A stretch of 64,000 nucleotides of DNA from Tritrichomonas musculus (Eukaryota; Parabasalia; Tritrichomonadida; Tritrichomonadidae), in assembly GCA_039105265.1 (NCBI GenBank), contig JAPFFF010000037.1, positions 1,331,501 to 1,395,500 on the forward strand, written 5' to 3'. The notes beneath the pieces are model-generated. The model was not told where the DNA came from. It saw only the letters and a list, made by a program, of their open reading frames with translations, and searched no databases. The position numbers were made by a program, and so were the translations under genes. Shown here piece by piece: positions 19,528-29,885 of this stretch (position 1 is its first letter; each line of letters begins with the position of its first letter).

Positions 19528-22101
19528 TCATTTTCGTTTTATTTGTATATATGAAAATGAAAAAGACTTATTTATATTAGATGAATAGGGAACTGATATT
19601 TCTTTCAACTTTGAGCAGCCATAAAAAGAATTATTTTCTAAAGAAATTTCAGGAGAAAGAATGGTCATTTGGGACAATGATGAACAATTCTCAAAAGCAC
19701 GGGAATTAATTTTTGTTACAGATGAAGGAATTGTTATTTCTTCCAGTGATTTGCATTCTTCAAATGCATTAGATCCGATTGACTGCACAGACGATGGAAT
19801 AAATATTCGTTTTAACGATGAACATTGATAGAAAACATAATTGTTAATCTTGGTTATTGAAGGCGGAATTTCTATTTCTTTTAATGATGAACAACCATAG
19901 AATGCTGAATTACCAATTTCTGAAACTGAAGAAGGAATAATTATTTCTATTAATGAACGACAGTTTAAAAAGGCAGAATATCCAATAGTTGTTACTGATT
20001 GAGGAATCGTTATACTTGCAAGAGAATAGCAGTCTTCGAAAGAATAATTTCCAATAGATGTTACTGATGGAGGAATGATGATCTTTGTCAATGATTTGCT
20101 CGAACCAAATGTATTATCTGGAATAATATTAATGTCGCCTTTTATATGTAGCATTAAACAATGAGAAAAAACATTTTGACCGATCGTTTTTATAGATGAT
20201 GGAAGTGAAATTGATGATAATGAATTGCATCCTTTGAATGCATAGTTTTCAATAGATGTAACTGATGGTGGAATTGAAATTTCGGTCAATGATTTACAAA
20301 ATGAAAATGTTCCAACTTTGAGAATACTGATTGAATTAGGAAGAGAAACTCGTGTCAATGATAAACAACTGCTGAACGCATTCGAACCAATTTCATTAAC
20401 TCCTTCTCTGATTTCAACAATTCTTAATTTAGGACATCCAAAAAACGCATTGTCGTGAATTCTTTTAACTGTTGATTCAATCTTGATTTCATTTATCAGT
20501 TGATTTCGTTGATGGTCATATTCAATGTATTCAACATTTGAAAAACAAATAAAAAGTTTGATTCGAGAAAATTCTTTAAAATGTTTTTCGTTCATTTTTG
20601 AAAATATTTCAATCAGTCCTTGATATGATTTCGATGGATATTTGATTTCAATTATGATTTCTGAGAAATTATTCATCATTTCAAAAATGTTTCTCTCAAT
20701 ATGATTATGTTCATATAATCGTTCAATCATGTCAAATGAAATGTTTGGTTCGTTGATGTTTTCTTTGATGAATTTGATTTCTTGTTCTTCATTATTATCA
20801 AATATTTTTGTTTCTTTAACAAAATTCATCATGCATGAAATTCGATTTGACAAACAATCTGGCGACTTTTGTATTGATTTTGTTATTGATTTGTTTTGAT
20901 TTGTATTTTCTTCTTGTTCTTGATTCTGATTGTGATTCTGATTTTTATTTTGAATGATCTCATCAAAAATATATTGTTTCGATTCTTCTTTCATGTTTTG
21001 ATATTCGTCGTTAGTGATCGTGTCTCGAAGTATTTCTTGATATTTTGCAATCTTTTTTGAATCAAGAATTTCTTCTTGTTTCTTTTTCATTCGTTGAAGT
21101 TCTGATTCAAATTCACTTCGCTGTCGTTTCATTTCGTCTTTCATTCGTTCAACTTCTTGTTCAAATATTATTCGTCGTTCTTCAGTTCGTCTCGTTTCTT
21201 CTTCTTTCATATTTAAATATTCTTGCTTAACATCTTCAATTTCCGATCGTTGTGTTTTGAAGAGTTCTTTCATCTCATTAATATTCTTAGAATATTCTGT
21301 TCGCATTTTACTCATTTCACTCATCATTTCTCTGGTCGTCTTCAGAAGGGTCGAATTAATCATGCTGAAGTCAAAAATATTTGAATATTTATCAAGTAAA
21401 CGTGTCATCACTTCAAGCCGTTGTTGAGAAAAATCAACATTCGAGAATAAAATCGATGCTTCTCCGCCATATTTGTCAAGATATGAAAACAATATTTTCA
21501 TCATTTCATCTTCTTTATCTTTCTTGTCTTTCATTTCGTTGTTATTATTCTTCAAATGTTTCTTCAAAATTCGATCAAATGCTTCAATCGGGAGGAGACG
21601 GAGTTCTTTGTCGTTGATGTACTCATATAAATGTTTCGAAATGATTTCTTCTTCGTTGCTCGTATCATAATTTATATTTTCGTTTTCTTTATTATTTATC
21701 AAATGACGCGTTTTAAATAAAAATGATTTCATTAGAAGAGATTCGTGATTATTTTCAATGTATTTGTGCGTAATCGATTTCAGTTCGTCAACTTCGTATT
21801 TCATTGATAAAAATTGAAGTTCAATCGCATTCGATTTATTAATTTCAAAAATATCGTTTTGACAACTTGAGATGAATGTTTTGATGATTTCTTCACTCAG
21901 TTCTATATTATCCTCTTCATATTCATTCAAAAGTTTGATTTCTTTAACTTTCTTTAGAAGTTTTCGATTTTTGTAAAAGTAATTTGAATTTTCTTTGAAA
22001 AGATTGAAATTGAAAGGATATTTCTTATCTTTATAAACAAAAAATTTCTGATCTCTTGTTTTATTTTTCTTCAACTGGACAGATAAACTCGAATCTTCCA
22101 T
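19528..22101 (-). CDS. BTB-like / coiled-coil / BspA-type LRR_5 protein
   Basis: 857 residues, no signal peptide or membrane segment, so probably cytosolic. The N terminus (about 15-125) is BTB-like: FFVYKDKKYPFNFNLFKENS. A BACK-like helical region runs to about 255. A long Glu/Arg/Lys/Gln coiled coil follows (about 260-390), then a Gln/Asn-rich linker, a second helical region, and from about residue 570 LRR_5 repeats with the core SLTEISIPPSVTSIENYAF. LRR_5 is known from BspA-like proteins hugely expanded in trichomonads. The surface members carry signal or membrane segments; this one does not. It is closely similar to the gene at 54755 but has a shorter coiled coil and a different Gln/Asn linker. 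The function is unknown; a protein-binding scaffold is the safest reading. Confidence 0.88.
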   Translation of the reverse strand: MEDSSLSVQLKKNKTRDQKFFVYKDKKYPFNFNLFKENSNYFYKNRKLLKKVKEIKLLNEYEEDNIELSEEIIKTFISSCQNDIFEINKSNAIELQFLSMKYEVDELKSITHKYIENNHESLLMKSFLFKTRHLINNKENENINYDTSNEEEIISKHLYEYINDKELRLLPIEAFDRILKKHLKNNNNEMKDKKDKEDEMMKILFSYLDKYGGEASILFSNVDFSQQRLEVMTRLLDKYSNIFDFSMINSTLLKTTREMMSEMSKMRTEYSKNINEMKELFKTQRSEIEDVKQEYLNMKEEETRRTEERRIIFEQEVERMKDEMKRQRSEFESELQRMKKKQEEILDSKKIAKYQEILRDTITNDEYQNMKEESKQYIFDEIIQNKNQNHNQNQEQEENTNQNKSITKSIQKSPDCLSNRISCMMNFVKETKIFDNNEEQEIKFIKENINEPNISFDMIERLYEHNHIERNIFEMMNNFSEIIIEIKYPSKSYQGLIEIFSKMNEKHFKEFSRIKLFICFSNVEYIEYDHQRNQLINEIKIESTVKRIHDNAFFGCPKLRIVEIREGVNEIGSNAFSSCLSLTRVSLPNSISILKVGTFSFCKSLTEISIPPSVTSIENYAFKGCNSLSSISLPSSIKTIGQNVFSHCLMLHIKGDINIIPDNTFGSSKSLTKIIIPPSVTSIGNYSFEDCYSLASITIPQSVTTIGYSAFLNCRSLIEIIIPSSVSEIGNSAFYGCSSLKEIEIPPSITKINNYVFYQCSSLKRIFIPSSVQSIGSNAFEECKSLEEITIPSSVTKINSRAFENCSSLSQMTILSPEISLENNSFYGCSKLKEISVPYSSNINKSFSFSYIQIKRK

Positions 22102-22185
22102 TTTTATTTTATTTTATTTTATTTAAAACTATATAAACTTTTTCATAAAAATATAACGAATTTATGACCATTTACTCTCTCAAAA
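22102..22185 (-). promoter_or_regulatory. Shared upstream module of BTB-LRR_5 genes
   Basis: The 80 bases before the ATG contain, on the minus strand, a block reading GTCATAAATTCGTTATAT followed by a T run, then GAAAAAGTTTATA and an AAATAAAATA leader. The same block lies at 19401-19450, at about 22470-22515 and at 53046-53085. TCATAAA within it resembles the trichomonad initiator but lies about 70 bases from the ATG. Conservation of this block suggests a promoter, or simply the edge of a duplicated segment. Confidence 0.5.
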
Positions 22186-22563
22186 AAAATTTTTTTTATG
22201 GTTTTAGAAATCAGGCCAAAAAAGTTTTCTATTTTGGGGGCATGTTTGTAATCATCCAATTAAGCAACCTTGCCGGCTCGTGACTTAAATCAACAAAAAG
22301 TTTGATTAAGCAGAATTCATTATGATGAAGATAATTTTATCTTTCTTTTTTGAGTATATTTCAGTAACCAATTAATATGATTTTGATGGATATATCCATC
22401 AAAAAAAAATATAATGATTTGATTTCATTTTATTTAAAAAAATGTAAGATTCGAGTTGATTGATTTTTTGAGTCATAAATTCGTTATATTTTTTTGAAAA
22501 AGTTTATATCGTTTTTTAAAATATAAATATTTTTAGTAGATTTGCTTTATTATATAATCTTAT
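22186..22563. other. AT-rich spacer with a third copy of the BTB-LRR_5 upstream module
   Basis: At about 22443-22515 (plus strand) a relic ATGTAAGATTCGAG and the GTCATAAATTCG block with GAAAAAGTTTATATCG recur, without a gene behind them. The remainder shows nothing recognisable. Confidence 0.5.
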
Positions 22564-24034
22564 TTAGCTGCTACTACATCCAACTTTCTTTTTTTTTATT
22601 GACTACAACTACTATAACTACTATCACTATTGCAACGAAAGCGACACAACCTACAACAATTCCAATAATTGCTCCTGTAGATAATTTTTTTTCGTCATCT
22701 TTTGGTTTATCATTTGTATTCTCATTATTTCCGTTTCTATTGTTTACACTATTTTCTTCATCTCCTTCGACTTTGTCTCCAAATGAATACGTTGGATTAC
22801 TAGATATTTTTGCAAAGTTATCAATATATTTGGTATCAATATCATAACGCTTAGAATCAGCATTTATTACTATTTTAGGCTTTTTATTTTCATTCCAGTA
22901 ATCTCCAAACTTAGTAATTGTAACTTTATTTTTTTCAATTTTATGGATTTTACGGTTTTTTGCCGATTTTCCATTAGGATCTTAGGATTCATAGTCAAAG
23001 GTTCCAAGTGGTCCCATAGGAATAAAATTTTGTGAGAATGTAATATTGAAATTATCAGGGACAACACTGTCTTTTCCTGCATTAAGAACAACATCACCTG
23101 AGAAAACCATTATTCCTGCTGAATTCTCAAAAACATCATAAGGTACTGTAGATGTGTATTCAGATATATCTTCGCCTTTCTCATTTATATTAAAACTCTC
23201 TTTTTCAAAATTAATTGTAATCTTCTCATTTGTATTATTTCATTGTAATACTTTGATTTGATAAAAGTATGATCTTTCAACCTGCCAAGAATATCTTCAT
23301 TAAAGCCGTAATATGTAATGAAATAAGTTGTTCTTACCTTGAATTGAGTCGAAGGTGGTATTGTTCCTCCATACAGCAATAATGTGTGAATATTAAAATC
23401 TCTTTCGAGGATATCAATTTCAATTGAATATACAATTAGAAACGAAACTTTATCTTTAATGTTGCCGACTAGTTTTACTTTATCAGTCATTTCTTCTTCT
23501 TCTTCTTCTTCTTTGAGATAATAAGATTTTTTATAATTTGTTTTTTTTTTTTTTTTTTTTCATTTTCTTTGCAAAGTTGATGATGCTTTGTTGAGTTCCA
23601 TCGAATTTTGCTTTGGAATGTTTTTTGATTGTTGAAAGAAATCTAGATTTTTGAAAATTATCGGCCCCTTGGAGCATAACAATCATTTTACTTGGAAGAT
23701 AATTGAAATCAATTTTGGTATTTTGTGAAATACAATTCGTGAGGAATAAGAACTCTACTGATTTATCTATTTGTGAAAGAGTAGTGCTAATTGTGTCTGT
23801 TTCATCTGAAGTGATGCATTTATATCCTTTGTATGCGTTCATTACTGCTTTGCAATGCCCTGGACCACCTTCTTCTTCTGGATTGGAGTCACAATAATTT
23901 ATTATATCATCCCATTCTATATCTTCACATAGATCTTCTCTCCCTTTCGGGTAAATTTCAATGTAAGCGAATTGTGGAAACTTGAGATCATCTGCACTTG
24001 ATCCCAAAAGTAGCAATATGAAGAAGCACAGCAT
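22564..24034 (-). pseudogene. Broken secreted/single-pass membrane protein gene
   Basis: The ATG at 24034 is followed by a clean signal peptide (MLCFFILLLLGSSAD) and about 150 residues with several Cys, ending in a Lys run encoded by a long A tract (T run at 23541-23560 on the plus strand). The homology-like sequence continues in other frames: 23490-23185, then about 23225-22564, which contains an in-frame TAA near 22981. The end is a classic membrane anchor (about nt 22675-22590, GAIIGIVVGCVAFVAIVIVV) with tail KKKKVGCSSS and stop at 22564-22566. At least two frameshifts and one stop interrupt it. One shift sits at the homopolymer, so sequencing error could account for that one only. The extracellular family is not recognised. 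Overall layout: signal, ectodomain, one membrane pass, short basic tail. Confidence 0.75.
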
Positions 24035-25487
24035 TTTTTTTTAAAAAAATGAACTGAAAGTTTTGAAAAAGAAAACCGATAAACTGTTGGAAAACAAGTT
24101 TTTGTTATAGAATTGAAAATGAAAAGTTTTGATAAAATGTAATAAATAATAAAACTTGATAAATTTTTAATGAAACTTTATAAAAATTATATAAAGCTAA
24201 TTCCATTAAAAATGGAGTGGAATTTTAAAAATTTTAATTGTAAAATATAATTAAAAATATTTTATAACGAAATAAAAATAATAATCTGAATGTAATTAAA
24301 CACTTGTAAAAGATTGTATTAAATATAATTTTGAAGATTTTATTAAATATTTGTTCAAATTTGATGAAATATTTGTTGAAATTGGATAAAATATTTGTTG
24401 AAATTGAATAAAATATTCTTCTTGTAACATTTTATTTAAAAATGCGATTATGCATTTTTGGATATAATTTTTTTATTCAACAATTATTGATGAAAATAAA
24501 TAAATACAAAAAGGAAGTTCCATATTTAATTTGATTGATAATTATTCATTCACTTTTCAGATAACTTTTTAAAAAAAAAAAAAAAAAAAAAATTACAAAA
24601 AGTTTAACTTTTTGAATATTTGATCGTTTGTATATTCAAAAAAAAAAAAAAAAAAAATCATAATAGAATTGTGAATGATTTTTCATTTTGTAAACTTTTT
24701 ATATGTGATTATTTTGATGGACCAAAAGATAGATAAATCAATAAATCAAGAAGGAGGAATATTATTGTTATAAATGATTCCAGAGACCAAATTGCACCAA
24801 AAATCAAAAATCAAAAAATCAACAAAAAATCAAAAATCATGAAAATTCTTCCAAAAAAATATCTTCAATCATGAAACAATTATCAATGAAAAATGAGATC
24901 AGAAATATGAATGGAATTTATCAGCTCATCCAAAAAAAAAAAGCAAATTAAGTTTTACAGGGAATATTGTAATTTTTTCTTTAAAAAAAGAATCTCTAAC
25001 AGAAACAAATCTAATAATTATAAAAGATTGTATTGAAGATAAATCAAAAATAGAAAATTGTATCAAAATAAACCAATCTCCAGCAGTACAAGACAAAGGT
25101 TCCAATTTGTATAATATAATTGATCAATATTTGATAGTGAATATGAAGAAAAAATTGATCAATTCATAAACTATTATTAATTTTAAATATATAACATATA
25201 ATATTTTTGATTTATGATAAAATTGTTTATTTGTAAAAAATCTATGTTCATTTGTATATATATAACTTAACTTCATATCTAAAAATCTAATCATATTAAT
25301 CAGAATTTGGTTAAAAAAGTAAAGGAAAAACTAATTAATGAAATAGAATAAAAAGGTCTCTTTATTTGTTTATTTATTTAAGTTTTGATTCAAATAAAGA
25401 ATTTCAAATAAAGAATTTCAAATAAAGAATTTCAAATAAAGAATGTTCATTTATTTATTCTTAATGAACATTGCAATTAAGCAGTTA
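24035..25487. other. AT-rich intergenic region with short repeats and two A tracts
   Basis: Contains three near-copies of AAATATTTGTTGAAATT (about 24345-24415), A tracts at about 24572-24591 and 24639-24657, and four tandem copies of AAATAAAGAATTTC-like units (25394-25445) just beyond the end of the next gene. Between 24720 and 25200 there are short open stretches with many stops that may be gene scraps, but nothing is recognised. Confidence 0.5.
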
Positions 25488-27536
25488 TTATTTATTTAAT
25501 GGTCGATAAATCTTTAATCCTTGAGTAAATGATGACGATTTGCTTAAAGGAATTGGTCCTGAATTTTCAAATAATTTTGTAAAGTCTCTTTCACCTAAAA
25601 TGCACATTTCATTAACGAAATCTATCCACGTATCATCGGACACCGGATAATCACCACTCTGGAATTTACTCAAAGTTAATGAGATAAGATTATTGCTAAA
25701 ATTGCATTGAATATCCCACAATTCACAAAACAGCACAGGTAATCGAATTCCTTCAAAATTCATTGGATCAAAATCATGGAACAATTTTTTCATGATTTCT
25801 GCTGCTGCAACAGTAGCTAGAGCAGCCTCAATTTGATTATTAAAGATATCTAAGCGAATAGATATGATTGCCAAAGCGTAAACCGCATTAAACAATCCTA
25901 CTGTTGGGTGGTCAATTTCAAATAAAGCATTGTCAATTTGATTTATATTCAAAAAGATAGGATATCCTATTTCACCTTCCAATGTTTCAATATCGAAAAT
26001 AATTCTCTGCTTTTTATCAAATTTCCATGACATGAAATCAGAAATTCCACTCAAAATGACATCATAAACATTTTTTATTTTAACAAAATCTGGAATTTCT
26101 CTCAATTTTGGTGAAGGAAGTGTGAATATAATTTCACCTATATCTAATTCTCCCCATGGAACGTCGATATCTTTAGTTTCCTCCCAAATTGAAGGATCAC
26201 TCACAACAGCTCTTGGATACATTGAAAATCCATCAAAAACGAACCTTACATTTTTGTTTTCACAAATTTGATCGTCATTGTTTAATGTAACATAAACAAT
26301 TCCGCCAAAAGGAGATCCAACAACCACAGAACTATTTTTTAATTTGAACAAGGAGACCAATTTTGGCCAACGTTTCCATGGCCCTTTTTTGTGGAGCAAA
26401 GAATCAGAATGTGATCCGATTTGAACCATAATGTTATCTATAGAATTTGAATCACTGGAAACAGTTCCAGATTTTGATGAAGAAATCCACAAACCAGTTG
26501 ATATCCAATTGTCTCCTACCAAATCCAAATCCAAATCCAACTCGAATTTTTCAAATTCAACGGAAGATCCTGTTTCACCTGGGAAAAAAGAAGCCTCTGG
26601 AATTTTTGGCAACTTATCTACAGGAATTTTCTCGTAAATATCTTGAAGGATAACAGATACAATTCCTTGTTTCAGATCGGAGCAAATTCCTTCCTTTGTA
26701 CTGTAATCTGTACGTTTAAGATAAATCCAAGCATATTTTGCGATTTCGACAAATTCATCAAAATATGATTCATCACAAATCATAATATAATACCGAAGAG
26801 TCACTATTAAGTCGTCCATTTCAGATGCACTTGTTTCATATTTATTCATGATCAATTTAAACCTATTCAAAAGAGGAACAAAATGCGATTCTTTAACGTA
26901 TGTGTAAGCAGGAGGAGCTTGGATGTCATCTGAATTATCAAATCCCTCATTGAGAACGCAATATGTATACGATAGGCCAAATTGCAACAGAAATTTATTA
27001 ATTGGTTCTATTTTAGGATTATTGTTAAATACAGCTAATCCACCGCCGTTTTTAACGTAATCTGTTAATTTGTACATTATGTCTGGTGTAATATTCGATG
27101 GAATAAATATGCAGTTGTATTTTGATAAATTTGATATATCATCAGATTCAGTTGTGATGCCAAGTGATTGAAGAGATTTATTAATATCAGTTATTGTTGG
27201 TTTATCAAACCCCAATAATAGAATCGGTGCGTTTTCTGATGATTCTCGTGTTAACCAATTTATTGAATTCGATATCATTTGGGACGTGTCAGCTCTATGA
27301 AAGTATTCATTGTGTAATATTTTAACTTGCGAAAAGCACATTATTCTCCCCTTCTCATATGAACTGGCTGCAATAATGGGTAGTTGAACATCTAAAGCTG
27401 ATGAATCTTCAAGGTAAAGGAACGATATAAAAATTGGAACTGCTTCCGTGGTTAGGCATAAAACAGGCATCATGTCTGGGAGAGAGGTTATATTTTTCAC
27501 ATTTGCCACAATTTGGTCAAAGGTCAGTTTCGACAT
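25488..27536 (-). CDS. TCAF / peptidase M60-like protein lacking the HExxH zinc motif
   Basis: 682 residues, no signal peptide. The N-terminal third resembles the glutamine-amidotransferase-like part of TCAF proteins: PIIAASSYEKGRIMCFSQ and SINWLTRES, followed by a Rossmann-like segment with KNGGGLAVF. The middle shows M60 landmarks: WISTGLWISS, IGSHSD and GSPFGGIVYV (about nt 26560-26290). In active M60 enzymes (enhancin, SslE, IMPa) a HExxH zinc helix follows; here the matching region reads ATVAAAEIMKKLFHDF and no HExxH occurs anywhere. It is therefore likely a non-catalytic member, as seen among eukaryotic M60-like proteins that act as glycan or channel binders. The ATG at 27536 is the first in frame. 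The role in this organism is unknown. Confidence 0.78.
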   Translation of the reverse strand: MSKLTFDQIVANVKNITSLPDMMPVLCLTTEAVPIFISFLYLEDSSALDVQLPIIAASSYEKGRIMCFSQVKILHNEYFHRADTSQMISNSINWLTRESSENAPILLLGFDKPTITDINKSLQSLGITTESDDISNLSKYNCIFIPSNITPDIMYKLTDYVKNGGGLAVFNNNPKIEPINKFLLQFGLSYTYCVLNEGFDNSDDIQAPPAYTYVKESHFVPLLNRFKLIMNKYETSASEMDDLIVTLRYYIMICDESYFDEFVEIAKYAWIYLKRTDYSTKEGICSDLKQGIVSVILQDIYEKIPVDKLPKIPEASFFPGETGSSVEFEKFELDLDLDLVGDNWISTGLWISSSKSGTVSSDSNSIDNIMVQIGSHSDSLLHKKGPWKRWPKLVSLFKLKNSSVVVGSPFGGIVYVTLNNDDQICENKNVRFVFDGFSMYPRAVVSDPSIWEETKDIDVPWGELDIGEIIFTLPSPKLREIPDFVKIKNVYDVILSGISDFMSWKFDKKQRIIFDIETLEGEIGYPIFLNINQIDNALFEIDHPTVGLFNAVYALAIISIRLDIFNNQIEAALATVAAAEIMKKLFHDFDPMNFEGIRLPVLFCELWDIQCNFSNNLISLTLSKFQSGDYPVSDDTWIDFVNEMCILGERDFTKLFENSGPIPLSKSSSFTQGLKIYRPLNK

Positions 27537-27696
27537 TGATATTAAAATTTTGTATAGAAAAAGTTAAAAAATCGAACTTTTTCAAATACTTTTATTCTAT
27601 TAAAATAAATAAACTTATACAAGATAATATTAAAATATTATATAAATAAACTTTAGAATATTACTTTATTTATTTTAATAATATTAGTAAAAAAGC

Positions 27697-28265
27697 TTAA
27701 GAAGTATCATTTCTATTTGAAATCATCATTTCCCAAAGTTGATCTTTTAATACATGGCTCACATAGACACCAACTCCTTTTTCTTTTGTTGGTAACTGAT
27801 TGGAAGAAATGTTGGCAACACCGACTGCAAAAGCATCTTTTTGACCCAATAAACGAACTGCAACAACATCGCCTTTTTGAAATGGTACAGGACATTCTTT
27901 GATACCTGGAGCATTTAATTTTGCTCCGCCGATTACTTTTTCAACAGCTATTTCGTCAGTATATACGTATGGTATTAAATCTGGATATTCAAGAACTAAT
28001 ATTATATTTGGACAAAGAGTAGGTTCGATTTTGTCTTCTTTATTTTCTTCTTTCTTGCCTTTTTTGTCTTTTTTTTCTGGTTTTTGGTTATTTTGTTCTT
28101 CTTTTGGTTTATCTTGTTTAGGAATATGGTTATAAATATATGGGCATCCATTAAAAGTCCAAAATAAAGTATTTTTGCTATCTTTATCTTTTTGCTTGTA
28201 AGCAAAGATAGTTGCATCTTCGAAAAAATCATTTTGTATAAATCCACTTTTTGCAAATGAAAATG
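27697..28265 (-). pseudogene. 5'-truncated PUA-domain gene, MCT-1/eIF2D-like
   Basis: An open frame of about 189 codons has no ATG before its last few residues and is preceded by a TGA at 28268-28266. Visible parts are FAKSGFIQNDFFEDATIFAY and LFWTFNGCPYIY (N-terminal MCT-1-like strand region), a Lys-rich insert, then a PUA domain: LVLEYPDLIPYVYTDE, VIGGAKLNAPGI, FQKGDVVAVRLLG, AVGVANISS, and near the end KDQLWEM. MCT-1/DENR and eIF2D recycle 40S ribosomes and aid reinitiation; the stop soon after the PUA domain favours MCT-1 over eIF2D. The first 40 or so residues of the family are missing or unrecognisable. Either a truncated gene or one using a non-ATG start. Confidence 0.65.
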
Positions 28266-28312
28266 ATCAAAAGATTATCTCATTTATTAATTATTCAATT
28301 AAATCACTTCAA

Positions 28313-28970
28313 ATGTTTCTTAGATTGAAGCCAAAACCATTTACAATTCTACACACAACTCATTTACAAGTGTATCAAGTAGATTTTGGAGGTGAATATA
28401 ATGCTTTTCTATCAAAAGAACATTTAAAATCTCTTTTATGCCATCTTGTTGTTGATATCAGAGAATCATTAACATTATTAGCAGATACTGGCGATGTTTA
28501 TCCATTTGATCCACAAAATCATAAAGATTCATTATCATTCATTAAATCATTCATTGTGAAAAAGAAGTTCAAGTTGCCGAATTTTATAATGATATAACAC
28601 AAATAATAATGGGTATTACTAAGAGAATTGCAAAGGCGTTGATTATGCTTATCTCAAAAGATTATCGTAAAATTATTCATTATGTTAAAGGAAACTTTGA
28701 AGAACAAAATAATCATTTGAGTGATATTACTTACTTTAACTCAAAACATAAAAATGATGTTGAAAATATAATTTCATTATCAATTAAAAAAATATTTAAC
28801 TGATATTACTACAGAATTGGCCAATCTAAAACATTTGAATTTGTTGATCAACATTGCTGGAGAAATGAAGAGAAGATTAAATGATGATTTTGGATTTTTC
28901 CATACTGATATCAAAATTGTTCCTTGTATTGATTGTATTCAAAAATATGAAATTAATATCATTGTTTGAT
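28313..28970 (+). pseudogene. Unrecognised gene fragment in shifted frames
   Basis: Protein-like sequence runs from about 28270 in one frame (FTILHTTHLQVYQVDFGGEY to about 28597), then in another (MGITKRIAKALIMLISKDYR to 28803), then in a third ending AGEMKRRLNDDFGFF and IPCIDC-like residues before a TGA at 28968. The codon pattern and lack of low complexity suggest a real former gene with at least two frameshifts. It is head-to-head with the truncated PUA gene, with the join near 28260. I do not recognise the family. Confidence 0.5.
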
Positions 28971-29150
28971 CATTCTTTCTTTTTAATTATTTTGAAAAAA
29001 ACATTTAAGTGATATCACTAAAAACATTTGAGAATTTTAATAATAATAATAATTTATATGCATATAAATTATCAATAAAAAAATGTAATTGAATGTAAAA
29101 TGATCACCAAAATTTGGATTCTAAATTAAACAGAAATTCTCTTTTACTCA
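28971..29150. other. Short AT-rich spacer, left flank of transposon nest
   Basis: Noncoding AT-rich sequence ending in TCA (29148-29150), which is repeated directly after the far end of the nest (44072-44074). Confidence 0.4.
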
Positions 29151-29885
29151 CCCCCAACTCGCTACAATTGGCCATTTTTTTGTACGTTTTTTTTTTTCGT
29201 TACTTTTTTGAATGAAATTGAGAGGAAAAATTGAATGAAAAAAACGTACAAAAAACAAAAATCGATTATAAATGCTGAAGAAAAAGATATTTCAAAAAAT
29301 AAATATACCTTTTATTAACTACATGTGAAGATGTTTAAATGATAAAAAAATGAAGGAAAAAAAAAGAGGTAAAAATTTAATAATTTTTATATTTTGTTAA
29401 AAGGAAAGAGTTACGTAAATTTCTAATATTGCTTAATATTGTACGAGCTGAGTACTTATATTTTTTACATTTACTTAAATGTGGACCTAAAAAATTTCCT
29501 GATCTTCTGATAATAAATTGCAAATATCTTATTCAACCTTGAATCTTTTAAAAATCGTTATGCGAAAATAAAAATAAGTTTTAAAGGTGATCATAACTGC
29601 TGAAGCAGAAATTGAAAATTTTGATTTTTCTTCCAAAATATCATATTATTTGTAAATTTTGAAGAGAAGCAAAAGACATGCTAGCTTAATTTTGGCACAA
29701 TATGTATTGGAATATAAAGTGTAATTAAAAAAGCAAATAAAATTTAGACGTCTCTTTTAAGAATATTAGGTTGGAAGATAAGAGTAATTGTTTTTGGTAA
29801 ATATAAGGTAAAATAGTAAAAACGTCATTAATATCATCAATTTCTTAGTAAAATTGTTTTTGAATTTTTTTTTTTTTTTTTTTTT

